From assembly GCA_039026975.1 (NCBI GenBank), contig JBCCLI010000079.1, forward strand, positions 1-19,753: DNA of 19,753 nt, given 5' to 3'. The notes below the pieces were generated by a model, which ran no database searches, had not been told where the DNA came from, and saw nothing but the letters and a program-made list of their open reading frames with translations. Shown in pieces: positions 7,577 to 15,653 of this stretch. This stretch comes from JBCBKZ01 sp039026975 (GTDB lineage Bacteria; Bacteroidota; Bacteroidia; J057). Position numbers and translations under genes: made by a program. Positions within the stretch are counted from its first letter, which is position 1, and the number at the start of each line of letters is the position of its first letter.

Positions 7577-8227
7577 TTATGGAGTATGCGTTTTGACCCA
7601 TATGGCTTTCCAATAATAGGGTAACTGCTTGAAGGATCTCAGTTCCAGCCCTACCTGGGTTAGGTTAAGAAAGCTTTGGTCTGTGGGGAAATTCTTAAGA
7701 ATCTCAAAGTGTTCGCCTGATTCCAGCTTTCTCTTCTGGTAGGTATTTCCTTTAGCATCAGTCCTGAAAATAGGGGTACTGCTTCCTTCCACGTATCTGT
7801 TGTCCAGAAGGATGAGTTGACCCCCAGGAGTAAGTCTCTCGAGTATAGAATGGAAGAAGGTTTCTTCTTTCTCTTTAGGTATGTGAGAATACACGAATCC
7901 TCCAAACACTACATCATAAGTGTCTGCCAAAGAAGAAAGCTCATAATAACTTCCTTCCTGAAAACTAACAGGACACCTGTATTCTCTTGTAGTGGCTTCA
8001 TCCAACACAGCCTGATTCACATCAACACCTGTAATGTTACCAGCCTGCTGGGAAAGAAAGTAAGTCCAGTAGCCTGTTCCACATCCTACGTCAAGGACTT
8101 TTTTTCCAACTACCATCTTAGGGAGTTCTTTCTTCAGTAAGTATAAGTCCTCTTGACGCTCAGGTTTGAGATAGACTTTGTCATGTTCTTTGGCACGCTT
8201 AGCATAGTAGGTTTCCAGTTCTTGCAT
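7577..8227 (-). CDS. Class I SAM-dependent methyltransferase
   Basis: The 216-residue cytoplasmic protein has a Rossmann-type methyltransferase core: motif I VLDVGCGTGYW (44-54) binds SAM, the acidic residue D69 in GVDVN should bind the ribose hydroxyls, and DVVFGGFVYSHIP (105-117) plus RLTPGGQLILLDN (131-143) are the later core strands. The substrate cannot be told from the sequence; small-molecule methylation is as likely as any other target. It starts 13 nt after the stop of the DUF1905/YdeI-type gene, so the two are probably co-transcribed. Its stop codon abuts a strong terminator hairpin. Confidence 0.82.
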   Translation of the reverse strand: MQELETYYAKRAKEHDKVYLKPERQEDLYLLKKELPKMVVGKKVLDVGCGTGYWTYFLSQQAGNITGVDVNQAVLDEATTREYRCPVSFQEGSYYELSSLADTYDVVFGGFVYSHIPKEKEETFFHSILERLTPGGQLILLDNRYVEGSSTPIFRTDAKGNTYQKRKLESGEHFEILKNFPTDQSFLNLTQVGLELRSFKQLPYYWKAIWVKTHTP

Positions 8228-8240
8228 AAGGGGTAGGGGA

Positions 8241-8723
8241 TTAGCCTTTTTTTTTCTTCAGTTTCAAAGACTCTATTTCCAAGAATTGGATGCTTTTCTG
8301 GATTTGTTTGTCTATATCTTTCAGTTTGTTGATGCTGTAAATCAGGCTTCTCTTTTTACCATCTGTGATTTTCTCAAAGATTTCTTTAGCATCTGTATCC
8401 TGCTCCAGTAAGGCTTGTAGTGCCTCTGGTATTTCTACTCCTAACGGGTTCGGGTCTTCCTTAATTTCAAAAGAAATAGGATCTCCTAATTCCTTCCCTA
8501 ATTTATCCAGATATTTTTTGGCTATAATGAGAAAGAAGTTACCGTCCCCCAGGTGGTTGAGGCCACAAGAAAAAGAATAGGTCTGCTCAAGGATACATAC
8601 CAGGCGGGTGGCCTTTTTTCTGGGTAATTGATCTACTGTAGCCGCCTCAACTACTAAGTAGAAATAGCCGCCTCTACGTTTTTCGAGCTGCCTGATGGGC
8701 TGGGTAAACTGGTGATTTGACAT
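8241..8723 (-). CDS. DUF1905/YdeI-type protein
   Basis: The 160-residue cytoplasmic protein has two parts. The N-terminal ~85 residues are a small beta-rich domain like DUF1905 (GYFYLVVEAATVDQLP near 19-34, HLGDGNFFLIIAKKYL near 57-72). The C-terminal part matches the YdeI/OmpD-associated type (IPEALQALLEQD near 98-109, SLIYSINKLKD near 125-135). Some family members have been linked to bacteriocin protection, but the molecular function is unknown and I would not transfer it. The last codons contain a run of nine A (T9 at 8247-8255 on the plus strand) encoding the terminal lysines. It lies 67 bp downstream of the small exported protein and 13 bp upstream of the methyltransferase. Confidence 0.75.
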   Translation of the reverse strand: MSNHQFTQPIRQLEKRRGGYFYLVVEAATVDQLPRKKATRLVCILEQTYSFSCGLNHLGDGNFFLIIAKKYLDKLGKELGDPISFEIKEDPNPLGVEIPEALQALLEQDTDAKEIFEKITDGKKRSLIYSINKLKDIDKQIQKSIQFLEIESLKLKKKKG

Positions 8724-8790
8724 AGGTGTAGCCTAATAGATATGAGTTATTTGTGTCTAATGAGAGGTTCTTAGGTTTATCGGCGGCACA

Positions 8791-9249
8791 TTACCTATCG
8801 AGATTTAAGTAGTACAGCTTGGCAGCTTCTTCCAGCTCATCATCAAAAGTATCATCATACTGAAAGGAATAGATAGTCCAACTTTCTTGCGGCTTATAGA
8901 ACTGAAAAGTAAACCGTATGGGTTGTCTATCATATTTTCCTAGGCAGCTGATCAGGGTGTAGCAGTTAGCGAAATCCTTTCTGACAATGAATTCGTAGCC
9001 ATAATACTTCCCTACAAAATCTTCATTTAAGCCTTCCAACTGCCTTTTTACTTTGGCTATGCCATCAGCACTTCTGGCAAACCACTTATTGGTTTTGTAG
9101 AGCTCATCAAGTGCATAGGAGGAGCCCTTCTTTTGGTATTCATCAAAGAATTTCTCCACCAGATCAGAGGGGGACTGGGCATGGAGATGAAGGCTGACCA
9201 ACAAGCAAATAAAGGTTAGGAAGTAATGGTTAATTGGTAGAAAACGCAT
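8791..9249 (-). CDS. Small exported protein, possibly NTF2-like
   Basis: The 152-residue protein begins with a clear signal peptide (hydrophobic core about 9-23, likely cleavage after HAQ near residue 25), and the tail has no lipobox. The mature ~127 residues start with a helix (PSDLVEKFFDEYQKKG) and continue into alternating strands (ANCYTLISCLGKYD, IRFTFQFYKPQESW, TIYSFQYDD). This pattern recalls NTF2-like or DUF3887-type secreted proteins, a weak match by eye. It likely resides in the periplasm. It may head a three-gene operon with the DUF1905/YdeI-type protein and the methyltransferase. Function unknown. Confidence 0.65.
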   Translation of the reverse strand: MRFLPINHYFLTFICLLVSLHLHAQSPSDLVEKFFDEYQKKGSSYALDELYKTNKWFARSADGIAKVKRQLEGLNEDFVGKYYGYEFIVRKDFANCYTLISCLGKYDRQPIRFTFQFYKPQESWTIYSFQYDDTFDDELEEAAKLYYLNLDR

Positions 9250-9338
9250 ATAATGAGAATTTTGGATTTGACTATTGAGCGTGTAAGTACATAAATATGT
9301 TTGACTAACTTAATGACAGTTTTATATAAAAAGAATAC

Positions 9339-10007
9339 CTATCCTAATTCTGATAAAGACTGAATACTTAGGGTAGGAGAATATCCCAAAGTATCCATGG
9401 TTTTTCCAAATCTGTTTAGCCAGACCGTACGAAATCCAAAAGCTGCGGCCCCCGTAATATCCCATGTGTTAGCTGACACAAAGGCTATCTCTTCTGCTGG
9501 TAGCTGAAATCTATCCACGGCTAATTGATAGACAGCCGGGGAAGGCTTGAACTGCCGAACTGTATCTACACTTAGCACAGCATCCAGGTAGGGAGAAAGC
9601 TGATTATGAGTCATGGCAGCAGTGAGCATGACAGGATCAGCATTAGATAGCACGGCTAAAGAATGGGTTTCCTGTAGCCTTTCCAGGGTGGGTTGTACAT
9701 CTTCATAAGCCTGTAATTCAAAATATCCTCTGACTAAGTCTATGATTGTCTCCCGGCTTAGGGATACCTTCAAATGATTACCAGCAAACAGTAAGGCTTC
9801 TTCAGTGACTATGGAGAAAGCTTTATATTCCCGCATTAATCCTCTCAGCCAGGTGTACGCTAATTGCTTTTGCCTCCAAACTTGATTAATAGCCTTAGCC
9901 TGATCCCCAAAGTGTTTTTCCAAGCGGGTATCTAGGGCATCTATACTTAGTAGGGTGCCATATGCATCAAATACTATGGCTTTAATGTGGGCTGGAAGTG
10001 AGGCCAT
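9339..10007 (-). CDS. Haloacid dehalogenase, type II (L-2-haloacid dehalogenase)
   Basis: HAD-superfamily hydrolase of the L-2-haloacid dehalogenase group, which hydrolyses 2-haloalkanoic acids to the D-2-hydroxyacid through an Asp ester. The 222-residue length is normal, and every catalytic position of the well-studied enzymes can be matched: D14 and T18 in FDAYGTLL, R45 in VWRQKQLAYTWLRG, S121-N122 in VLSNADP, K154 and Y160 in FKPSPAVYQLA, and S178, N180 and D183 in VSANTWDITG. The intact set argues for real dehalogenase chemistry rather than a generic phosphatase, though the natural substrate may differ. Its ATG overlaps the xdhC stop by one base (TAATG), so the two are translationally coupled. 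A perfect TTTTATATAAAA palindrome at 9320-9331 lies just after the stop. Confidence 0.88.
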   Translation of the reverse strand: MASLPAHIKAIVFDAYGTLLSIDALDTRLEKHFGDQAKAINQVWRQKQLAYTWLRGLMREYKAFSIVTEEALLFAGNHLKVSLSRETIIDLVRGYFELQAYEDVQPTLERLQETHSLAVLSNADPVMLTAAMTHNQLSPYLDAVLSVDTVRQFKPSPAVYQLAVDRFQLPAEEIAFVSANTWDITGAAAFGFRTVWLNRFGKTMDTLGYSPTLSIQSLSELG

Positions 10008-11041
10008 TACAGGTATTGGTTTTTGACAGAAATGACTTCTGCCATGATACTCATCGCTATTTCCTTCGGGGTTTTAGCGTGGATGCTTACCCCTACAGGT
10101 CCATAAATTCTACTAATAGTTTCTTCTGTAAAGCCTGCTTCAGTTAGTCTTTTTATACGCTTAGCATGGGTCTTTCTACTGCCGAGTGCCCCTATATAGG
10201 CTACCTCAGAGGAAAGGAGAATATGGAGCGCATTATCATCTATTTTGGGATCATGAGAAAGTACAACTGCATAGCTATAAGCATCTAAAGGTAATTTCTC
10301 CAGAACTTCCGAGGGATACAGGTCATGGATCTGATCCGGGGGCGTACTAAACTGCGTCTTCTGAGAGAAAATACTTCTTGGGTCTATGACTATGGTTTCA
10401 AACTCATACATATTTGCCAGATTCACCAAGTCAACCGTTATATGAGCAGCCCCTATGATGATCATTTGGCTCTTTCTGGGGAATACCTGAATAAAGTATT
10501 CTGTATCTGCAGCAGTGGTAACTATATGCTTACGTTCACTATAGGCTTGATGGGCTACGCTGAGAATCTCCTCAGGTAGGGAAGCGCCTAACTGGGCCTG
10601 ATCAGGGAGGATTAGTGTGTGTGAACTAGGCCCATCCCGTAAGGGCGTAATCCAAACACATCCTTCATTATGGCTTAGGCAATGATGCAGTTTTTCCCAT
10701 GCTTCTCTTTCAGTTGGGTCCTTTTTGTAAGCAGGGAACTGCTCCGCAAATACCCTGATTTTACCGCCGCAACTCAGGCCTACCTCCCAAGCCTCTTCAT
10801 CTGCTACGCCATAGTAAAGCTGTAATCCGTATCCTGATTTCGTGAGCGGAAGAGCTGATTTTAGGACTGCTCCCTCCACACAGCCTCCACTCACAGAACC
10901 TGCCATTTCCATCTCTGAGGAAACTAACATGGCAGAACCTACTGGCCTGGGAGAGGATCCCCATGTTTGGATGACACGTGCCATGGCAAAAGGCTTTTCC
11001 TCCGCTATCCATTGTTCAATCTTGGGGAGTAGTTCTTTCAT
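10007..11041 (-). CDS. xdhC: XdhC-family Moco maturation protein
   Basis: XdhC/CoxI proteins bind Moco, protect or promote its sulfuration, and insert it into molybdenum hydroxylases such as xanthine dehydrogenase or CO dehydrogenase. The 344-residue protein has the XdhC N-terminal domain (GSSPRPVGSAM 28-38, GSVSGGCVEG 48-57 with C54, GLSCGGKI 88-95 with C91) and the C-terminal Rossmann-like domain (MIIIGAAHITVDL 193-205, LSHDPKIDD 261-269, YIGALGSRKTHAKR 282-295). No molybdenum hydroxylase is adjacent; the only partner is the overlapping dehalogenase gene. It fits the window's Moco theme (moeA, moaE, and sufS as a sulfur source). About 290 bp without a gene lie upstream; I saw no clear promoter there. 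Confidence 0.9.
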   Translation of the reverse strand: MKELLPKIEQWIAEEKPFAMARVIQTWGSSPRPVGSAMLVSSEMEMAGSVSGGCVEGAVLKSALPLTKSGYGLQLYYGVADEEAWEVGLSCGGKIRVFAEQFPAYKKDPTEREAWEKLHHCLSHNEGCVWITPLRDGPSSHTLILPDQAQLGASLPEEILSVAHQAYSERKHIVTTAADTEYFIQVFPRKSQMIIIGAAHITVDLVNLANMYEFETIVIDPRSIFSQKTQFSTPPDQIHDLYPSEVLEKLPLDAYSYAVVLSHDPKIDDNALHILLSSEVAYIGALGSRKTHAKRIKRLTEAGFTEETISRIYGPVGVSIHAKTPKEIAMSIMAEVISVKNQYL

Positions 11042-11328
11042 ACAGTTGGAATGTCTATGAATATACGCCTTATGCTAACAAGTATACATCAAAGATGGTT
11101 CTCCAATGATTCTCATAAGCTTTGTATTATCGACGAACGAACAATTTGATAGATACGGTGATAGTAAACAATACCCCTGTGCTCAAAGGGTTCTTTCCAG
11201 ATTTGAATAGAGAAGCTTTTTGGGGAGAGAGATGTGACGTATGTAGAAGAGAAATACCCTTAGCGTTCCAGATCTATTGTTGACAGAATCATATTACCTA
11301 CTTAGGCTGAAAGAAAGTAATGTGTTTC

Positions 11329-12960
11329 TCATATTAACAGAGCAAATAACACCTGCACGATCACAATTTTCATGATAAGCGCTATGGGGAACATGACCGC
11401 ATATCCGAAGGTAGGTAAGAGGTTCCCTGTCCGGTTTAGAGCAAAATCTAAAATAGCGGGTTGATTAGCTACCATACCCGTGAGGATACTGAAGGGAATC
11501 TTGAAGAGCTTGTATCCCAGGAATAAGGTCCCAAAGGCTGTAGCTAAGCTCACTACACAGCCTGCCAAGAAAATGGCACCCCCTCCACCCCCTTGTATAG
11601 TCTCTACAAAGGTATGTCCAGAACGGGTACCTACCGCCGCAAGTAGTAAAATCAACCCAAACTGCCTTAGGGTAAGATTGGCTCCATAAGGTAAGGTCCA
11701 GACGATAGAGCCCGTACGTCTGACTGCTCCCAAGACCAGTGCTACTAAGAGGGGCCCTCCTGCAAAGCCTAACTGAAAGGAAATACCCCCTGGAATGGTG
11801 AAGGTAACCATCCCCAGCAGAAGTCCCATAGCCATGCCTAACCCAAAAGAAACCAGGTCTATTTGGCTGAGGGACTGGTAAGAATCCCCAAATACCTTAA
11901 TTAAGGGACTTACATCCTTTCTCCTGGAGACAAATCGTATCCTATCCCCCAGTTCAATTACCGTATCCCCTCTTGCAAGCAAGTCTACATCTCCTCTCCT
12001 GACGCGCGTAATGATAGTAGCATATTTTTCATTTAGGTTAAGCGCGGCAATCTTCTGGCCAGCAACTTCTGGATTAGAGACAAAGACACGGTGTATCTCT
12101 ATATCTGAGGGTTCTCTGGTGAGTTCTCTTTTGGAAAATCTACCAAGGGTCTCTGCTATTTCCTCTATATCGTTTGCCCTTCCTGCTACGGCTACTAAAT
12201 CGCCCACCTTAAAGGAAAGATCCATATTAGAGAGGAATGTCTCTCCATCTCTGAAAACACGCCCAAAAGTAGCTGTCCATCTGTAGGTCGCTAGGAGATC
12301 CCGAATGCTGGTATGCTCAAAATCGGCTGACTGAACTTCAATGGTGGCATTAGCTATACTGGAATCTATGGGATATTCATGCTTTAGTGCCTGCGCTTCT
12401 TCAGCATAATTTATCTTAAGCATCTTCTGCATGAAAATGATCGCTATCATTCCTCCAAGTACGCCCATAGGGTAGGTGATAGAGTAGCCTACCACAGCGC
12501 TTTCTGTCAGGGAGGTAGGGTCTATAAGTGAGTCATTCTTTTGGATAGCATCAAGTAAGCCAGCCAAGGCAGCTGTATTGGTAGAAGAGCCTGCAAACAT
12601 ACCCCCAGTAGTACCAGGTGTCAGCTCAAATAAGTAGAACATACCCAAGGCAACCACCCCAGATAAAATGGTCATGAGAAAGGTGAACCCTAATTCCTTT
12701 TGGCGCTTTCCCTGGAAGGCAGCCATAAAACCTGGACCGCTGCTTAGCCCGATAGAGTACACAAAAATGGCTAGCCCAAGAAGAAAGATGATATTGGGGA
12801 TTTGGAGTTTGTCATCCAGGGCGCCGAAGAATAGTCCTACGAATAGTACAGCAGCTACCCCTAACTTATTTCCCCGAATGGTGATGCTCCCCAGCCCATA
12901 TCCAATGGCGGCTACAACAAACAATAATAGAAGTGGATTCTCCGCTAAAATGCCAATCAT
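11329..12960 (-). CDS. AspT/YidE-family transporter with two TrkA-C domains
   Basis: Inner-membrane transporter of the aspartate:alanine exchanger (AAE) family, 543 residues. The layout is typical: an N-terminal set of membrane helices (about 5-180) with GGMFAGSSTNTAALAG (119-134), two soluble TrkA-C/RCK-type domains (about 203-280 and 286-360), and a second helix set (about 368-543) with LTGMVANQPAILDFALNR (493-510). The two helix halves are the inverted duplicates of this family. The substrate is uncertain: AspT itself exchanges aspartate and alanine, but most YidE/YbjL-like members are uncharacterised. It begins 46 bp after the 4-TM protein gene of the ECF sigma operon and may be co-transcribed with it; that is an inference from spacing, since the gap shows only a weak 5-bp hairpin. 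Confidence 0.87.
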   Translation of the reverse strand: MIGILAENPLLLLFVVAAIGYGLGSITIRGNKLGVAAVLFVGLFFGALDDKLQIPNIIFLLGLAIFVYSIGLSSGPGFMAAFQGKRQKELGFTFLMTILSGVVALGMFYLFELTPGTTGGMFAGSSTNTAALAGLLDAIQKNDSLIDPTSLTESAVVGYSITYPMGVLGGMIAIIFMQKMLKINYAEEAQALKHEYPIDSSIANATIEVQSADFEHTSIRDLLATYRWTATFGRVFRDGETFLSNMDLSFKVGDLVAVAGRANDIEEIAETLGRFSKRELTREPSDIEIHRVFVSNPEVAGQKIAALNLNEKYATIITRVRRGDVDLLARGDTVIELGDRIRFVSRRKDVSPLIKVFGDSYQSLSQIDLVSFGLGMAMGLLLGMVTFTIPGGISFQLGFAGGPLLVALVLGAVRRTGSIVWTLPYGANLTLRQFGLILLLAAVGTRSGHTFVETIQGGGGGAIFLAGCVVSLATAFGTLFLGYKLFKIPFSILTGMVANQPAILDFALNRTGNLLPTFGYAVMFPIALIMKIVIVQVLFALLI

Positions 12961-13006
12961 AGCGCGAAGGTAATGACATTCCTGGAATTGCCATCATCCA
13001 TTGATG

Positions 13007-13639
13007 CTAACAGGTATTTAGGTCTAATCCTTCTGTATCTTCTTCTAACAGCCTCAGATTTTCCTTGAGGACGTTAAGATGTTTTCCTACCCTTTTTGAG
13101 GTGAGTTTTTTTGCCCATGTGTACCCATACTTCCACCCTAAGAAGATGAGTCCGGCCATAATTAGGAGCACGTACCATTTTCCCAGTAAGGCATCAGGGG
13201 ACTTTCCTGATCGTAAAAAGCCTATTAGGAAGCCTCCTACAGCGGAGACCCCTACTAATAGCGGAATGCTCTTCTTTTGAATACGCCCAAATTCTTTAAA
13301 AAGAGCTAGGACATTTTTAATGGCAGAAACGGTTTCAGTGCTGATATCAAATCTATTATACCTGACTAACAGTTTTGTTAGCAGGATACCATTGAATAAA
13401 AAGCTTCCTCCTATGAAAAAGGCAGCTATGAAATAAGATAATTCGGGATTGAATATGATGAGTAGAATAGCTACTAATTCTCCTGTTAAACACAAAATCC
13501 ATTCTCTCATTACCCATCTCTTCAACTGAGACATGGCAGAGGAAGAGGAGCTTTGAATCTGCTCCATAATACTATCTTCCTCATAGGAGAAGGTAGATAC
13601 ATCCCAGTCCTGTTTATCCCAGTATTCTTTTAACTCCAT
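13007..13639 (-). CDS. 4-TM membrane protein coupled to an ECF sigma factor
   Basis: Not a family I can name. From the chosen ATG at 13639 it has 210 residues: a soluble acidic N-terminus (1-45), probable membrane helices at about 47-63, 68-91, 125-143 and 153-169, and a charged cytoplasmic tail (175-210). A longer frame opens at 13684, but its first 15 residues overlap the sigma gene heavily; the ATG at 13639 has GGAAGAG just upstream, so I prefer it. It overlaps the sigma gene by 26 nt. The position suggests an anti-sigma or signal-sensing role, with the N-terminal segment as the possible sigma-binding part, but no recognised anti-sigma motif is visible. Confidence 0.72.
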   Translation of the reverse strand: MELKEYWDKQDWDVSTFSYEEDSIMEQIQSSSSSAMSQLKRWVMREWILCLTGELVAILLIIFNPELSYFIAAFFIGGSFLFNGILLTKLLVRYNRFDISTETVSAIKNVLALFKEFGRIQKKSIPLLVGVSAVGGFLIGFLRSGKSPDALLGKWYVLLIMAGLIFLGWKYGYTWAKKLTSKRVGKHLNVLKENLRLLEEDTEGLDLNTC

Positions 13640-14093
13640 ACTCTTCCAGCTTTTTGCGAATTCTAAATAATTTAACCCTAACATTACCCGGACTGATACC
13701 CATCATAGTGGCTATTTCCTGCTGATCATACCCTTCTATGGTAGCAATGATGAGGGTTTTTTCTACAGGATTAAGGGAGGAGAGAATAGCCTTTAGTAAG
13801 TCAGCATTAGAGATATCTTCACTTGAGAGACCAGGAAAGCGTTCCTCTGATGCTACCACTAATTCTTTCTTCTTTTTCCGCTGATACGTTAATCCAGTAT
13901 TTATCCCTACCCTGAATAACCAGGTAGAGAATTTACTCTTAGCCTGAAAGTGAGGGAAGGACTTCCAGGCTTGTAGCAGAATCTCCTGCCGGAGGTCATC
14001 CTGATCTTCAGGGGTACGGGCATAGGTGAATACCAGCTTATTAATCAGGCGCTTATGCTCTTGAATCAGTGATATGAACGTTTTCTTGTTCAA
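13614..14093 (-). CDS. ECF RNA polymerase sigma factor (first operon)
   Basis: Sigma-70 family ECF factor of 159 residues. Region 2 covers about 13-75: the core-binding segment has PEDQDDLRQEILLQAWKSF (28-46), then FSTWLFRVGIN (55-65) for -10 recognition. Region 4 covers about 100-150 with the helix-turn-helix GYDQQEIATMMGISPGNVRV (121-140). The start codon is TTG at 14093-14091, inside a TTGA overlap with the stop of the upstream gene. GAGG lies two bases before it and no ATG occurs until deep in the protein, so the rare start is credible and suggests translation coupled to the upstream gene. The downstream membrane protein overlaps its 3' end, the usual place for a regulator of the sigma factor. 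Confidence 0.88.
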   Translation of the reverse strand: MNKKTFISLIQEHKRLINKLVFTYARTPEDQDDLRQEILLQAWKSFPHFQAKSKFSTWLFRVGINTGLTYQRKKKKELVVASEERFPGLSSEDISNADLLKAILSSLNPVEKTLIIATIEGYDQQEIATMMGISPGNVRVKLFRIRKKLEEYGVKRILG

Positions 14094-14395
14094 TCCTCGT
14101 AGCCTCTTTGTCTCAACACCCCATTGATTTTGTTAATCCTGATTTGATTATCCATGGGAACACATAAGATAGCCACAAATCCTCCCCAGAGTGTGAATCC
14201 TACTGCAAAGTTGGCTTGGTCCAGGTAAGAAAGAACGCCATACAGGAGGATATAGCCTATCCCAATTCCTATTAGCATTTCATTGGCAATACTTTTCCTA
14301 AACTTTTTCCTTATTCTCAAAAGTTCCTCTGTGGACTTAGCTTGATAATGTGCTGTCAAGTTCCACAAGAACATACACTCAAGTTTTCGCTTCAT
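14090..14395 (-). CDS. Small 2-TM protein upstream of an ECF sigma gene
   Basis: Unrecognised 101-residue protein. It has a charged N-terminal half (about 1-34, including the basic stretch RIRKKFRK near 27-34), two probable membrane helices (about 35-57 and 64-80) and a short tail. Its TGA overlaps the TTG start of the sigma gene, so sigma translation probably depends on translation of this gene. The gene order (small membrane protein, sigma, larger membrane protein) suggests that both membrane proteins control the sigma factor, but there is no motif to prove it. The ATG at 14395 is the only likely start in that region. Confidence 0.65.
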   Translation of the reverse strand: MKRKLECMFLWNLTAHYQAKSTEELLRIRKKFRKSIANEMLIGIGIGYILLYGVLSYLDQANFAVGFTLWGGFVAILCVPMDNQIRINKINGVLRQRGYED

Positions 14396-14407
14396 AGATT
14401 TTATTAT

Positions 14408-14436
14408 GGTCTTTTCCCATTAGTGTGAAAAAGACC
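14408..14436. repeat. 8-bp inverted repeat between the two sigma operons
   Basis: GGTCTTTT (14408-14415) and AAAAGACC (14429-14436) are perfect complements with a 13-nt loop. It lies 18 nt beyond the stop of the beta-barrel-like gene and about 13 nt before the ATG of the next operon on the minus strand. It could end the first operon or act as an operator for the second. The T-run after the stem is not strong. Confidence 0.4.
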
Positions 14437-14453
14437 CCTGGCGTTACACCTCT

Positions 14454-15653
14454 CTATGGGAAAATATACGTGCATCCAATTCCTATCTGATAGGGACTCA
14501 CTGAAAAAGGGTTTTGTTGGAAATCCCAATCAGTAAGTCCGTAGGTGATGGATGGACCTATCAATAGATGAGAAGAAGGTGATAGGAGAATGGGAAGTTT
14601 ACCGCTGGCAGAAAGCGCCCAGGAAAGCCGATTTTCCGAGAATTGGCCCGGATCACCCACTGAAAGCCGCCTGGCAGCCAAGGGTAAATAGGCTGTCAGG
14701 CCTGATTCTATCACAGCGGAAGTAGGGTTGCTACCAAGCCTAATCCCCAAACCAGTGTGTAACCCAAGGTCTAACACTTCCAGTTGGGCAGATACTACCT
14801 CAGGCTGATTAAAGGTAGGTTGTAGTTGTATTCCTGACTTTAAATCACTTCCTGATACTACCTCATAGCCTGAAAAAGTAGTTTGTTCGAGGATAAATGA
14901 TTGACGATAGTACATGCCCGTCATACCCGCTTTCCAATAGATATGAGGAGATAGGGCTTTCATAACCCCAAATTCAACAGAAATACCTAAGCGCTCAGAA
15001 CTTAGTTCAGGGGTGAGTTCTGGAAAAGCGATGAATACCTCATCATTCAACTTGGGGTGTATGTGATGGTAGGCAAGGAAGGGCGATAGACCAGTATAAA
15101 ATTTCCAATCAGACTGAGGGGATAGAGGGCTAGGAGAATAGCTCCAGCCTGGTAAAGTAGGCACCGGGACGTGGGAAATGACTGGCTGAAGGGAAAGTGC
15201 TTCAGGAAAAATAGCTGTTAGGGATACATCAGGAATTAGATTTTCCGCAGCAGAGACAGGTGGAGCTATAGATTTCAGGTTAGTGTTAGTAGTGCTGTAG
15301 GAATACTTAATAGGTGCCTGTAGGTAGTCCGAGCTGGAAGATGCGGTATAGGGAGCTGGGGTACTGGAGAGAGCAGGAGGGAAGAATGGCAGAGTATCTA
15401 GTTGGGAATACACTGTAGATGTCTTTCCTGCTGAAGGGATAGGTACCTTCTCCTGATAAAATGAAAACAGAATCTGAGCAGCTGTGAGGGTAATGCCTAA
15501 TCCTATGCAGCCTGCTAGGAACCAAATGAATCCTCTTCGGTCTCTTTTAGGTCCGATTTCTTCAGCTATATTCTCCCATAATTCATCAGGAACTTCTCCC
15601 TGATACTGGTCGAACTTATGTTTGTATAACCGATCTAATTCTTCAGGTTTCAT
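14454..15653 (-). CDS. Putative anti-sigma / beta-barrel-like membrane protein
   Basis: The 399-residue protein has three parts. Residues 1-40 are cytoplasmic and carry a short conserved-looking segment (LDRLYKHKFDQYQGEVPDE, 6-24, then LWENI 25-29) common at the start of Bacteroidota proteins encoded next to ECF sigma genes. A membrane helix lies at about 41-65. The periplasmic part has a low-complexity Ser/Pro/Thr linker (66-185) and then a C-terminal region (about 186-399) of alternating amphipathic strands that looks like an outer-membrane beta-barrel (PorT-like) domain, ending TYIFP. It overlaps the sigma gene by 11 nt. The likely role is a sigma-factor regulator that senses an envelope signal, which is inference. 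A beta-barrel fold tethered by an inner-membrane helix is topologically odd and would merit a structure prediction. Confidence 0.75.
   Translation of the reverse strand: MKPEELDRLYKHKFDQYQGEVPDELWENIAEEIGPKRDRRGFIWFLAGCIGLGITLTAAQILFSFYQEKVPIPSAGKTSTVYSQLDTLPFFPPALSSTPAPYTASSSSDYLQAPIKYSYSTTNTNLKSIAPPVSAAENLIPDVSLTAIFPEALSLQPVISHVPVPTLPGWSYSPSPLSPQSDWKFYTGLSPFLAYHHIHPKLNDEVFIAFPELTPELSSERLGISVEFGVMKALSPHIYWKAGMTGMYYRQSFILEQTTFSGYEVVSGSDLKSGIQLQPTFNQPEVVSAQLEVLDLGLHTGLGIRLGSNPTSAVIESGLTAYLPLAARRLSVGDPGQFSENRLSWALSASGKLPILLSPSSHLLIGPSITYGLTDWDFQQNPFSVSPYQIGIGCTYIFP

Noticed and set aside
8247..8255. Run of nine A (minus strand) as a programmed frameshift site
   Set aside because: Only two codons and the stop remain after it, so slippage would barely change the product; it encodes the terminal lysines.
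13640..13684. Longer N-terminus for the 4-TM protein
   Set aside because: It would overlap the sigma gene by 71 nt, whereas the ATG at 13639 has a nearby GGAAGAG.
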